Positions 13,064-25,302 are shown, numbered from the stretch's first letter. The stretch is DNA of 64,000 nucleotides from Pseudisothecium myosuroides (GCA_951799445.1 OX637287.1:51179724-51243723), one strand, 5' to 3'. Translations and numbers: made by a program. The notes: generated by a model from the letters alone, not told the origin.

Positions 13064-13309
13064 TTGATGTCTCAGACTGCTGTAGGTAAGAAGGTAAGCG
13101 CTGCACCCTCAATTCAAATTATGCTAAATTGGTTCAAAACTGCGCCAGGGAGGAACAAATTCAAGTATGATGTCACTGACACACAGTGGATTGACATTGA
13201 TAGCGTTATTTGTACTATTGCACTTTCTTTCAACTCTACCAGCAATCTGTACACGCTAGAAGAGAACGATAGGGGTGTACTTGATGAATTTGTGTCCAAA
13301 AATCCTTGA
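13064..13309 (+). pseudogene. Possible C-terminal continuation of the transposase-like frame
   Basis: This 81-codon frame is in the same phase as 9857-13003, separated only by the TGA at 13001 and 60 open bases. Composition is protein-like (GRNKFKYDVTDTQWIDIDSV) but I do not recognise it. It could be a further exon or the tail of the same protein. The sequence to about 13.9 kb may hold another exon: a 96-codon hydrophobic frame is at 13636-13926. Confidence 0.3.
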
Positions 13310-14708
13310 TCATTGCAATGCGTTTCAATTGTAAACCATAAATCTTGGAGTATGTTCATTTTTTAGTATGCCGCACTTCTGGAAGAGGGACAGTGGATAT
13401 TCATGTTCATCCTGAACTCAGGTACGTCACGGCTGTGAATTCATTAACCGTGAACTAGCATGCCTTATTTTTTTGTTTTTGACTTAACGAGGGATGTTCC
13501 TGTGAACACTTCTACTTTTTGTACAAGGCTGCATTGCCCATTTTTTCTTATTATGCAGTCTTGGTTGCTGCAGGTGCTCATTTGAGCATGAACACGCATT
13601 TGAAAACCAATAATACCACTTAGAAGATGTGAAGATTGAGGTGGCTCTTGCTGAACTTGGTGGCTGTGGCAATAATATCCGATATTACATGGAAAGTGAT
13701 ACAGGACACCCTATACCCTGAACCCTTTCAATTCATCTTCAAGGATGTTTTGCACCTGTTTGTATTTTTGCACTTGTTTTCTGACATTGGCTTATTTATC
13801 TTGCAAGCAAAGTACTCCAGCTCAGCAGATATCGAGGCTGTTTCCGGGGATGTGGTTACCGTGTCTTCGAGTGTATGTGGCGTTAGTCTTAGTGGTTTAG
13901 AGTGTGCTTCTTGGATTGGAGCATGAAGTTGAGTCTCAGTGGTAATTCGGACCTGTTATAGTCCATGCTTTATATGAAGTTGATTCTGACTGGTACTTTG
14001 CGAGTCCCTGTACCCTGAACTTCGAGCCATTCCAAGTGACTGCAACGGTGGATTATACTGACTCCCGGTTTAGGTTTGGTGCTAAATCCTGAAACTCTCC
14101 AAGTTTTTATCTTGTCTTCCATTTAACGTGTCTAATTACTGCGGTTCTATTTATATGCTGCTGTTTTCTGAAGCCTCAATTGTGAAGCCTGACCTTCGTG
14201 GTGGATACGGTGTTCTGATTTTGCTGAGGTACGTGAGTGTAATTGCAGAAATTTACAATTTTAATATCCAGGTACTAGGCCCATATGGCTCTATCATGAC
14301 TTAGGAACTTACAGCCTTGGGATTGATACGGTTTTGAATTTGATTCAACCAATACTAGGAAATTTGGATTAAAAAAATTTAATACAGCTTGTTTGTGATA
14401 GATCCATGTGGACTTCATGACCCTAAAACTGCTTAGTATCAGGTTTTTCTTGGGTGCGTATAAGGACCACCCTTGTATTTTTTTGCATGCGTGTAAAGTG
14501 GAGTTGGCTTAATTCTAGGGTCCTCTAGTACTATAACCTGAATGTCACTTAATTCCCCCAACAGTGACAATACTTGTGACATTGACTCCACCTTTTGCCT
14601 AATTCACCTGATTGATGACCCCCTGTGATGTAGGTGGTTCAGATACGATCCTCATTTTTTAAACTGATTGAGTAGAGTTCTTAGGATGATTTCAGGAAAA
14701 TCTTTTTT
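13310..14708. other. Stretch without recognised gene
   Basis: Several short frames and possible splice donors (for example AG/GTACGT near 13422) are present, but no recognisable protein and no terminal repeat. It probably contains the 3-prime end of the transposase-like unit. The last 100 bases lead into a GC-richer block. Confidence 0.3.
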
Positions 14709-15325
14709 TTGGGCTCAGAACTTGACTGCGCAGATTCATGTGTAGATCCTCGCAGCCTTCTGGAAATGACGCCGCCGTCTTCCAATTTCCCAGCGCAATG
14801 GTATTTCTCCCCTTCCTGGTTGTGGGTTTTCATCCTCGCGCTCAGAAATCTTGTGCGCCGCTGCTGGGTCTTCATTTTGTTCGTTTCCGTTGAGCAAATT
14901 CTAGGGCGCACTTCTGAACTCTTGCGTGATCAGCTGGATCCTTCCTTGCTAGTTTTGATTGTTGCTCTGCCTTTTTCCTCGTGCCAGGTTCTCCTGCAGT
15001 TGGCGACGCTCCCTCCTTGTGATCGGGCGACTCTTTTATGCGAAGAAGGCCTGATAAGTTCTACGGGTACTGCTATGTTTTTCTTGTTTTTTCCTTGGAG
15101 GATGCTGTTGGATGCGCGATGCTTTAGCGTTTTGTTGATGCTTGTGTGTCACTGGAATTGGAAGAGCGACTTCCGTGTTTGTCACCCTCCTCGTTGATGC
15201 TTCAGCTTGTGCGGCCGCTGTTGGGGTTGTGCGCGTTGGTTTCCTCGTTGTGCTTTCTGATTGATTTGTTCATTAAACTTGGGGTCGTTCTTTGATTCTC
15301 CAGCTTCAGTCTGCAGCAGTCATCC
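14709..15325 (+). promoter_or_regulatory. GC-richer leader/promoter block of F-box-like gene
   Basis: Composition shifts to pyrimidine-rich, GC-richer sequence ending at the ATG at 15326. A 162-codon frame at 14709-15197 is hydrophobic and begins at TTG. It has no family resemblance, so I read the block as transcribed leader or promoter of the downstream frame. I found no clear TATA box. Confidence 0.35.
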
Positions 15326-15835
15326 ATGGAGCACGTTCATTTTGCCGGCATTATGCGTGAATGCATGGTGCCACTAGCTGGAGCTCTCCCCGAGGATGTT
15401 TGGGTGCGCGCCTTTGTCGATGAAGAAGCTACGCTTGCTCTCCTCCCACGTTTGGCCGCGACATGCAAAGAATTCCGAGACGCGGTATTTGGAATGACTC
15501 GGTATGCTGCAATTCGCATTGCTGTGGCTGATTCGCAAGTGCTGAACCCTGGGAGCATCTCACGACTGGGCAGGCGATCACGGAGCGACGAGGTCAGCTT
15601 GTTTGCTTCAAAATTTGAGGCAGCTTGGTTTTTCCTGTCCCGCTATTGGCAGTTGCAGGTTGATGTTTCTGAGCGCCTGCGCACGGCCACAATAGCGGAG
15701 CTCTCTATTTCCGAACTGCAGACTTTGATGTCGAAGTTGCAAGAGGGGTGGGGCGCTGTGGAGATTGAGACTCGCGATGGTGAGAAGATGCAGCCCTCGC
15801 CACGGATGTGGATTACTCCCTCCCACCGTGCTTGA
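15326..15835 (+). CDS. Small F-box-like protein
   Basis: The intact 169-codon frame starts at ATG 15326. Residues 19-56 read like an F-box: LPEDVWVRAF, then LALLPRLAATCKEFRDAVFG. This is the segment that in known F-box proteins binds Skp1 and so connects a substrate receptor to an SCF ubiquitin ligase. No Kelch, LRR or other substrate-binding repeat follows; the rest (about 110 residues) is helical-looking and unrecognised. At 169 residues it is shorter than most plant F-box proteins, so it may be a truncated copy or may splice to a downstream exon. The 3-prime flank holds a 21-bp perfect hairpin (16198-16287) and minisatellites. Confidence 0.5.
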   Translation: MEHVHFAGIMRECMVPLAGALPEDVWVRAFVDEEATLALLPRLAATCKEFRDAVFGMTRYAAIRIAVADSQVLNPGSISRLGRRSRSDEVSLFASKFEAAWFFLSRYWQLQVDVSERLRTATIAELSISELQTLMSKLQEGWGAVEIETRDGEKMQPSPRMWITPSHRA

Positions 15836-16197
15836 TTGATGCAAAGTCATTGGTTTTTTCAGGTACATTTGTGCATGTCCTTCTTGCAGAACCATGTCTC
15901 AATGTTTCATTTTGTAAATGTTAGTTTTGTGGCAACTGTTGTTGTTGATTCTAGACATAGTTTCCTTTCTCCAGCAACCTGATTTCTCAGGGCTTGCAAT
16001 GACGTTCCGCTGTTTTGTTTTGTTTTGTTTCTCAAAAATAGTTTTCTTTCTGCAACTGTTGTACTTCTATGGGTTTGCAATGACGTTCCACTGTGGTTTT
16101 TGCAGCACAAGATGAGGACTTTGTACGTAGGCTTCTAGAACATTGCAGAGACCCAAAACTAGCATGAGGGCCTCCATTTTGATTCCATTTTTGACCC

Positions 16198-16287
16198 TGG
16201 TTTTGTGCAAGTTATGGCTGTGCACGTTTCCTTTAGATAGTTTTCACATTGCCATTTCTTCATGTCGCCATAACTTGCACAAAACCA
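16198..16287. repeat. Perfect 21-bp inverted repeat (hairpin)
   Basis: Arms at 16198-16218 and 16267-16287 (TGGTTTTGTGCAAGTTATGG plus one base) are exact reverse complements around a 48-base loop. It could be a remnant MITE or a small-RNA hairpin; the sequence alone does not decide. Confidence 0.7.
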
Positions 16288-16379
16288 TACTATGACAGTT
16301 TTGTTTCTTAATGTGTTTGTAAACACATTCCAAACTTTCTATTGTACAACACAGAATCTGGTTCCAGTATGGTATGTAA

Positions 16380-16660
16380 ACAGCATTTTACTGTGAATGT
16401 TATCTGTGTTGTGCATTTTGCTGTGAATGTTATTTGTGTTGTGCATTTTGCTGTAAATGTTATCTGTGTTGTGCATTTTGCTGTGAATGATTCTCCGTGT
16501 TGTGCATTTGGATGTGAATGTGATCCGTGTTGTGTATTTTGCTAGAAATGTGATTTGTGTTGTGCATTTGGATGTGAATGTGATCCATTCCCACATTGAA
16601 AGAGTTGATGCAGTGATCCATGTTGTGCATTGTGGTTCTGAATGCTTTGGAGCTTGTTTC
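16380..16660. repeat. Minisatellite, ~30-bp unit
   Basis: About nine degenerate copies of a unit containing TGTGTTGTGCATTTTGCTGT followed by GAATG. Because the unit is a multiple of three, both strands show long repetitive open frames; these are not taken as genes. Divergence increases toward the right end. Confidence 0.85.
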
Positions 16661-16779
16661 ATTCCATTACAGCATTGAATGTGTGTTTTGTAAGTGTATT
16701 TGTTTGAGACTTTGTAATTCTATGTGTTTAAGAAAACCTTTTTGTGAATCCTAAAGCTCTATGCAAGTTCCCTAATTCT

Positions 16780-17290
16780 AAATAGTGAGTAGGCCAAAAT
16801 AAAAAGGGAGCTTTAGATCTTCTAATTCTAAGTAGTAAGTAGGCCAAAAAAAAAAGGGAGCTTCAAATTCCCTAATTCTAAGTAGTAAGTAGGCCAAAAA
16901 AAAAAGGGAGCTTTAGATCTCCTAATTCTAAGTAGTAAGTAGGCTAAAAAAAAAAGGGAGCTTTAGATCTCCTAATTCTAAGTAGTAAGTAGGCCAAAAA
17001 AAAAAGGGAGCTTCAAATTCCCTAATTCTAAGTAGTAAGTAGGCCAAAAAAAAAAGGGAGCTTTAGATCTCCTAATTCTAAGTAGTAAGTAGGCCACAAA
17101 AAAAGGGAGCTTCAAATTCCCTAATTCTAAGTAGTGGATAGGCCAAAATAAAAAGGGAACTTTACATCCCCTAAGTCTAAGTAGTGGGTAGGCCAAAATA
17201 AAAAGGGAGCTTCAAATTCCCTAATTCTAAGTAGTGAATAGGCCAAAATCAAAAGGGAGCTTTAGATCCCCTAATTCTAAAAAGTGAGTA
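16780..17290. repeat. Minisatellite, 50-bp unit
   Basis: About ten copies of a 50-bp unit: an A-run, then GGGAGC, then one of two 10-bp variants (TTTAGATCTC or TTCAAATTCC), then CTAATTCTAAGTAGTAAGTA. The two variants partly alternate, giving a 100-bp higher-order pattern. It lies just before the LINE. Confidence 0.9.
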
Positions 17291-17489
17291 TTCCAAAAAA
17301 TTCTAGTGGAAATAATTTTTTAGGAAATATAGCATATGATATATTCATGGCAATTAGGAATTATAATTAATGTATGCCCCCTTTTTAATGGTCCATATTA
17401 GAAAATTATATAATGATAGACCCCCAAATAATCAGTGGACAAAAAGTAATACCCCCCATTTAAATACCCGGTGTTTGCACCTATATCCT

Positions 17490-18832
17490 TATTTTTTTCA
17501 AGGACTGCACCCCCCGAGGCATGCAGTCATTGCTTACTTCGTTGGTGGCAGCCTAGCAGGATCTTCTCGGAATCCATGACCTACTGGCTCTGTAGTCTTC
17601 AGAGCATGGTGGGAGATCTATTGGATTTTAGGAGAGATTTGGGGCACGGTTTTTCCAACTTAATACCAAACAGCCGACTGTCATCCAAAAATATTGATGC
17701 TTACTCCTTACAAATCAAGGTGGAGAAAATACATCCTACAACAGTGGACCCCGGGATTCAACTCTGCAAAACCTAAAGGGCTTAAGGTTCCTACATGGGT
17801 CACGGTGAAAGATGTGCCAGGTGATCTACTTAGGGTAGCGCAAGAAATGGCAGGTGGACTTGGGGACGTACTAGGTATCGATCGGCGCAACTAATTCAAT
17901 ACAGACCCTAAGAGATTCTGTCTCGGTCTTGCATCGGAATCGGGATGGCGGCGTAGTCACGCATAGTAGTCACTAATCAGGTAACTGGTGAGAAGCAAGC
18001 GCTTATGCTGGAATATTGTAACCTGCCAATTTGTTGCCGCTACTGTCTAGAGACAAATCATCTTGTCAAAGACTGAGCAGGAGTTGCAGGGCGATTCAAA
18101 GATACCTTGAAGGAGGCCAATAAAGAGAGTTGAGAAATGGCTGCGACCCATAAGAGCTCCTCTCAGTCGACAGAAGGGTCTACTGGACCACAAAAAGAAG
18201 CAGGACCTTTACAAGCCGGCCCTCAATCCATCAGCTCTATTTCAAATGGGCAAGCAGGCTCAGCGGTGCGGCTAAGAGTTAGCGTTCTCAGCAAGCCTCG
18301 GAAGCTAACTCTCAGAAACCTCGGCAACCTCTTCAGTGCTCTCAAGCTAGTGACTTGCGTGGAGATTGAAATGCTTGGGAGGATAGCGATTTACAAGAGG
18401 CAAATTCCAGACAAACACCATTGTATGAGTGGAATGGATGGGAGAAGGTGTATCGCGGCCATAAAAAGAGAGGACCTAAATTCAACCCCGATCAGCTAGA
18501 GCAAACCCAACGCAGGCACAAAGCGGTGCTCAAGCTAACTGATCCGAAGTGCTCTAGCTGAAGTTTTTGCGGATCTATCATCCGGACCCGGGCAGTCAAC
18601 CTCATCTCCAAAGCCACTAAATCAGAGCCTAGAGAAGTAGCAATCACTCAAAAATGGACCCGATTGCAACACAGTAACTAATTTGGGGCCTATAAAATTG
18701 GCATTGCCAACGTCGGGGCAACCCATCTTCCGACCTTTTGGCAATCCATCGACCTCAATGGGAATAACTCCATTTGCCAAAGGAGTCCAAGATACTATTA
18801 GAGCGTCGAATATAGTGTGGGTTCCCACGGGA
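17490..18832 (+). pseudogene. LINE ORF1 remnant, 5-prime part
   Basis: Short frames carry fragments typical of plant L1-type ORF1: residues like LKVPTWVTVKDVPGDLLRVA (about 17780-17840), and a CCHC zinc knuckle near 18030-18080 (CRYCLETNHLVKD, with the last Cys codon replaced by TGA). ORF1 proteins bind the element's RNA. The frame is broken many times, and the sequence is cut at 18832 by the foldback element. It continues at 19928. Confidence 0.65.
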
Positions 18833-19923
18833 GGGTGATTGCAAGAAACACCTGTACTATTTGTTGCGTTTTGTCACACCTTAGTTTTTTTATTTTTGTT
18901 TTAGCTATAATTTTTGTGTTTTAGGTCCAAATGACTCAAAATTTATAGGAAAGCTACTTATAACCATTATATACTTTACCTGATTTTTGAGGATTTTCCA
19001 AAAATAATTTACTATTTTTAAACAACCCCAATAATTTCTCACAATGGCTGATTTAGGGGGTTTTAGCACCATTTAAGCGCAAAAAAACAAATTTTGAGCT
19101 GGAATTTGGAGAAATTGATCTCTTAGTAGACTTATAGCTATTTTCCAAAGGAATTTTAAAAATACTTATTTTTATGTGGTGTAGAGGTCCACAAAGAGAG
19201 CTTCTTTCTACATTTTTTTTCAAAGATACAAAACAATATTTCGGTGATTTTTTTGATTAAATCTTATCACTAAAAGGTCTTCTCAAATAGTAAATTTTTA
19301 TTTATTTTTTTTTAAGAAAAAATCCTATTTTTTACAAATTAAAATGTTAGAAGTGGTATTTTCTTCACTAGACTTTTGAACATAGAAATCACATAGAATT
19401 CCGGTGAAGAAAATACCACTTCTAACATTTTAATTTGTAAAAAATAGGATTTTCTTTTAAATATATAAAAATTGAGTCTTTGAGAAGACTTTTTGGTGAT
19501 GAGATTTGACTAAGAAACTCACTATAATATTGTTTTATATCTTTGAGAAAAATGTAGAAAGAAGCTCTCTTTGTGGACTTCTACACCACATAAAAATAAG
19601 TATTTTTAAAATTCCTTTGGACAGTAGCTATTAGTCTACTAAGAGACCATCCTCTCACAATTTCAGCTCAAAATTCGTTTTTTTGGATTCCAATTAGTGC
19701 TAAAAACTGCTAAATCAGCCATTGTGAGAAATTTTTGGAGCTGTTTAAAAATAGTAAATTATTTTTGAAAAATCCTCAAAAATTAGGTAAGGTATATAAT
19801 AGTTATGAGTAGCTTCCCTGTAAATTTCGAGTCATTTGGACCTAAAATACAAAAGTTATGGCCAATGCAAAAATAAAAAACTAAAGTATGACATACCACA
19901 TTAAGTGTTTCTTGCAATCACCC
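18833..19923. mobile_element. Foldback element, copy 2, inside LINE ORF1
   Basis: A 1091-bp near-palindrome with termini GGGTGATTGCAAGAAACACC and its near-complement. The flanking 4-bp direct repeat is GGGA (18829-18832 and 19924-19927). It shares termini and central sequence (CAAATTAAAATGTTA) with the copy at 3141-4222, but the arms have diverged strongly. It is noncoding and interrupts LINE ORF1. Confidence 0.85.
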
Positions 19924-20661
19924 GGGATCCAAGAGTAAGAATCCGGAGGTTTCAAGCCTGTTAAATACCTCCAATGATGATCTGGCACTCCCTGGAGACC
20001 CTCTCGGGCAAACTCTAACTGCCCTGAATTCAGCAACGTCAGTATTCCAAACTGCGAGAATCAATCAATCAGTTGCTCCTCTCTCAAAGGTGGGGGATTT
20101 TGCCAGCCGAGTTACCAATGGCACCCTCGGTACTGGAGAAGTCTTGATGCCAGCGGAGACTACATTAACTCCGATTAGGATCCAAATTAACTTAAATGGA
20201 ATGACTCCAGGGCTCTCTGAGTCAGCCCCAGATGGTAGTGAGGCAGATAATGTTCATGCGGTACAAAGCCTGTTCCATGGACAACACCTTCTTCAATTAT
20301 CATCGGAAACTCTTGCCGGTAACACAGACCAGGGCGTGCCACACTAATGGTCCAATTTGTAGAACTTCTTATTGGAGAACATGCAGACTGAAGTAGTTGA
20401 ATGGTATCAAGCCAGATGCAAAGCTGAGTCACATGGAGGCTTCCACACTCCTACGGCCACGCCGTTATCTGATTTCCAACTATTGATCAGAAGGGCTGAT
20501 ATCTCCAATTCGGCTAAGAAGCAGCAAGCCTTGATCCTGAAGAGCAAGTGAAACACGTCTGGAAGGTCTGGGGTGAGAGTGGTTACTTCGCCAAAGGAAG
20601 ATGGAGTTAGAGAAGCAAACCAGGGGCCTTTAGTATTCCCACAAAAACCCCAACTATTGTT
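19924..20661 (+). pseudogene. LINE ORF1 remnant, 3-prime part, and ORF1-ORF2 spacer
   Basis: It continues the LINE after the foldback insertion. An 85-codon frame (20090-20347) and shorter ones are rich in Ser, Gly and Gln, as in the variable C-terminal half of plant L1 ORF1. No domain is recognisable. It ends just before the ORF2 start at 20662. Confidence 0.4.
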
Positions 20662-23600
20662 ATGAAGGTTACAATTGTAACATAGAACCTCGACGGGGTC
20701 AATGACCTTGGGAAGTTAGATGTAGTTAAAAATTACTATTGGACTTTGCAATCCAACTTGGATTTTCTTTGTTTTCAGGAGCATAAACTTAGAGGCAACC
20801 GCTTGGTGGCACTTGGTGAGACTATGTGACCAAGAGCGAAATTTTTTGGCAAAGAGGCAATGCTTGACTACGGTCACATCTTGGGAGACAATGGAGCTGG
20901 CAAAGGTGGCGTCTGTATGTGGGTGGTGCCGCAATTCAACACCTTGTCTCTTTCTCTGGCTTCTTGAGATGCGGGAGAGCCCAATGGGTGCATTTGAGTG
21001 GCACCCCTAGTGGTGACTTATCGATCCTTAATGTCTATGCTTCTACAATTGAACGTGAATGCATTGAACTATGGATTGAATTATTGGCCTCTTTAGCCAA
21101 GGATTGTAAATGGATACTATGCGGTGACTGGAATTTTGTTGAGAATAGGGCCGATAAGTCCAATTGGTGCGGGAAGTTCGTTTCTCTTGTAGAAGTGCAA
21201 AACGCCAGGCCTTTGAGCAGCTAAAGGGGGCATTACACTTGGGAGACCATTTTCCATGTACAAACCCTATTGGGTACTCTTGGGATAACCGAAGACTAGA
21301 TGGAGTCAAAATATTAGCAAGGCTAGACCGCTTCTATTCTTTTCTCCCGGATGGTGGACATCCCAACTTGATTGCAGAATATTTTATAAAAGGTGATTGC
21401 AATCACTCAGATCACCTGCCAGTTTGGGGGAAATTTATCCTTCAAGCCTCTGCCCCAAGGAAATCTTCGTATAAGATGAGCTCTCGTTATTTGAATGATA
21501 TATTGGTGAGATCCCGCATTGAGCAGATATAGAGTTCTAGTCACACCTTGACCTTCTTCAAAAAGCTCCGCAAAGTGGTCAAGTTCTATAAAGAATATTG
21601 TGTGAGGGCGGCAAAAGCACAAAGGAAGGAGGAAGCTCATCTACAGTCCCAACTTCAAGAAGCTATGGAGAGCCTCCAATCTGATCTAGCAAGTGTGGAG
21701 TTCCAGGGACGCCTTAGTGATCTTGGAGAAAAATTGGGCACAGTAGAGAAAAACCATGTGGAAGGCCTTAAAATTAGGAATAGAATCAGATGGAAGAGTG
21801 TTGGTCATGCTTGCTCAAAGGAATTCTTTTAGGCCCATAAGGACCAAAGTGACAATTCTTGTATTATGGCTCCAGAGGATTCTTTGGGTTCCATCCACAT
21901 AGGCCAACTTTAAAGATTTGCTCCGAATTCTATGCTAAGGTGTATACAGTAGAAGATAATTTGCCCGCAAGAGAAGGGGCCGAGGGGGTATGCCTCAGAG
22001 GGATTGCTGGACGTGTATCGATGGATATACAAAATGCACTTAAACGTTCATTGACCTTAGGGGAGCTAGAGGAGGCGTTAAAAGACATGGACGCGGACAA
22101 GGCTTCGGGACCGGATGGTGTCATCACGGGCTTTTTCTAGAAGTATTGGGACGTCATCAAGGATGACTACTTTTTGATGATTACATATGCCATTCTAACG
22201 GACACCATGCCGCTAGGTCTCACCAACGGACTTATTACTTTGTTACACAAAGGAGGCGAGAGAGAGAAACTATACAATTGGCGACCGATTACCTTGTTAA
22301 ATGTAGCCTATAAAATATATGCCAAAGCTCTCCAGCTCCAACTGCAACCAGTCTTAATGGAGATTATCTCCTTGGACCAGTCAGCTTTTTTGCCAATGAG
22401 ATTTTTTTTGGACAACATCTTGTTAATTCATGAAACTCTTGACTGGGCCATTCACTCCAGGCAGCCTATAGCATTCCTGAAGCTTGACTTTAGTAAAGCT
22501 TATGATATAGTTGATTTGGGCTTCTTGTTTCGGACGATGTTTGTGATAGGATTCCTAGTTGAGTTCATTTTCATGGTGAAGCTGCTCTTCCAAAATGCCC
22601 AAGCTGTTGTCAAGGTCAATGAGGCACATTCTCCATCATTTGCCATCCAGAGGGGTGGTCTCCAGGGGTGCCCCTTGGCCCCCCTACTTATTCCTTCTTG
22701 TTACCAAAGTTCTTAACTCCATGGTCAAACTTGGTGTCCAAGAGAGGACAATTAAAGGAATAAAACTCCCTACGGAAGACAGACAACAAGTTATGGCTCA
22801 GTATGCAGATAATACTTCCTTGATTTTATTAGGAGAGGAAGATGTCATGCATAGTCTTATTTATACCCTTGATACATTCTGTCTAGGCTCAAGTCTGGTC
22901 ATGAATTGGGACAAGTCTTGTTGGTACTGGTGGTCTCATGATGGATTGAGGCGCCTTCAATGGACAGATTAGCTGAGGATTCCTTGGACAGAAGAAAGTG
23001 ATGTCAGCAAGATACTGGGCTCCATCTTTGGGCTAAATTTGAGCTCCGAGGATGTGGATAAGTTCCTTCTTACAAAGACACATAAGAAATTGGATTTTTG
23101 GTGTACTACTAAAATAAACACAGTGAGATGCACAATTGTGGTCAATCATGTTCTTCTCTTGGCACTGTTCTTTTTCATTGCCATTTAGGCCGGTACCCTA
23201 GCAGGAGTGGCAAAGTGCAAAAGTGATGTTTGGAATTACATGAGGTCCAGATCCGTACATCAATTGCGAGCAAAGGTGGCGTGGCTGCAATGTTGTCAAA
23301 GCAAATCTAACGGTGGGGTAGGACTTGTCAACCCGGTTGATGCACTCATTGCCCTCATGGCCAAGTGGATTCTAAAGGCTTGTGAGCCTAATGATTCCAA
23401 CCTTCACATATTATTGAGATACTATTTATCCAATTTCCAGCCATACAGTGGAAGTTACCTGGGCTCCCAGTCTCGATTATTTCACGCTACTCAAATTTCA
23501 AGCAAGAGATGGCTCCAAAACTTGGAACCGGGCGTGTGATGCATGGAGGAAATTAGTTGGTAACGTAGCTTCTATCAATCGTCCCTGCCCGAGGAACTTC

Positions 23601-24033
23601 TCAGTGAGTCCTTGTGGTAGTTGGAGACCTCACCACAGATTGGTCCAGGATTCTCTAGGGGGTAGGCTGCTAAATTGCATAAAGACGGGCTTCGTCAAAT
23701 TCGAGACGCCTGGACAGGTTCACGATTTCTCATACAAATTGAGGCGGCTACGTAGTTTGGCTTGCTTCCTGAGGAGGGTTGGACGTGGGATGCATCCACC
23801 CGTTCTTTACACAATATGTGGGATACTTATCTTTCTCCGGATTACCCTCCACCAAAAAATAAAGAATGGCTTGGTTGTTTTGATCATGACGATGCCTAGA
23901 TTTCAACAGTGGTATTCCAGTCTCGACCTAGTCACCATATATCCATTGGTGGGCCTCACAGACATTGGTCCCTCCCTGGAGACACTCAATTATTGGTTGT
24001 TCTTCTGACCTCCGGGGTTGTGGTTGACCGTCT
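20662..24033 (+). pseudogene. L1-type LINE ORF2: endonuclease and reverse transcriptase
   Basis: ORF2 starts at ATG 20662. The endonuclease motif TWN is broken by TAG at 20683, followed by QEHK, GDWN (about 21125) and SDHLP. The reverse-transcriptase region has ASGPDG, WRPITLLN, FLKLDFSKAYD and, at 22799-22813, QYADN, where YADD is expected; the second catalytic Asp is Asn. Other breaks: TAG at 21530, 21830, 22138 and 22970, and a phase change in a C-run near 22680. The enzyme would nick DNA and prime reverse transcription. This copy is dead. It is cut at 24033 by an LTR-type element and resumes at 30663. Confidence 0.9.
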
Positions 24034-25292
24034 GTGAACTCCCAATTTGTCACTTGGGACTCATAGATTTTTTTTTGAAATTTGTAATTTAAAGTTGATA
24101 AAAGTATACAAAAAGCCATAAAAAGAGTGTAGAACTAAAATAGTGTTGTGTCATACCCATTATAGTATTTGGTCTAGTTTTGATTTTATATCTAGAATTC
24201 CCCCAAACCTCACCTAAAAATAGAATAGAAATCACAAGAGAGCGGGATTTGTTGGGTTTGAGTCACATAGCCCCAAAAGGGCTAAATTCCACCATGAATG
24301 TGGCAATTCATGGCTAAGTCGGTCCGAGGGATTCACAGCGAGGCCACTAAGTCGGGTCCTAGACTCAGATTTCGAATTCCCCATTAGATTGATGAATTCC
24401 CAAAATCCCGATTGTTAGCATGCAAGAGCCACTAACGCAAGACGGGCCCGTGGAGGAATCTACAGTCTAAGGATGGTGTTCCATGATAAATCCCATGCCA
24501 AAAGTCCAACGACAAAATCTATTTGTCAAGATTTCCTCATTTGCAGAAGATTCCCGCATCATCGACAATTCAAAGAGACAGCTAATTTGGATCTCCACTG
24601 ACCAATTGTGCCAGGTACAGAAACGCACTTCTACATCTTTCATGAGACTTCCTGAGAGGTGCCATGAAAATTCCTAGCATCTTCTGACTTACAGAAGAAC
24701 CTCTTCCGGGCGGTCAATCGTTCTAACCTGCAACGGGAATTTTGTGGAAATTACCCAGGTTACAGTAAAATCTCACTAAAAATTAGAATAGCTTGTTTTA
24801 TGTTAATAATGTGCTCCGTCAAGTTTCACAACATTCCGATAGCGGCAAGTACCCGAACCGGCAAGAATCTTCTAAAATTAATCACGTGGTGGGGTCCCCG
24901 CGACGTTGACCGGCATTCCGGGACCATAAGATGGAGAAACAAAGTCAACCAAGAGTCCTTTCCTACTCTCTTGCACTTACCGGAGACCCTAGGCTAGTTA
25001 CTTTTCTCAAAATAGGAGACCCCAAGATTTAGGAATTTACCACGACTTGGTTTTTAATCTAAATTAGCCTACAAAGGTTTTTTGGTTCCGGTTCGAGGGA
25101 AAGAGGATTTAGAATTAAACACGGTGATCTGAAGCCAACGGCGCAATTCGTTTGACGATTGGAGTTAATTTCCAAAAGTTAAGATGTTGGTTCAACATAG
25201 ATGGTAGATAGTCATTTTTTAGGATTAGGATGAAAATCCAAGTTGATAAGGTTACCGTTAGGAATTTAGAGGGAGGGGTGGGCTTTTGGAAA

Positions 25293-25302
25293 CCTATATA
25301 AG
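25293..25302 (+). promoter_or_regulatory. TATA box of LTR-type element
   Basis: CCTATATAAG, conserved in the minus-strand copy at 4707-4716, about 1.26 kb from the element's start. It is a probable transcription start region. Confidence 0.5.

Noticed and set aside
14709..15197. 162-codon hydrophobic frame
   Set aside because: It begins at TTG, resembles no protein, and lies where the leader of the F-box-like gene is expected.
16339..16678. Overlapping repetitive frames on both strands (67-107 codons)
   Set aside because: They are products of a 30-bp tandem repeat whose unit is a multiple of three; there is no start context or family resemblance.
16380..17290. CRISPR array
   Set aside because: Repeats are contiguous and degenerate without unique spacers, and the genome is eukaryotic.
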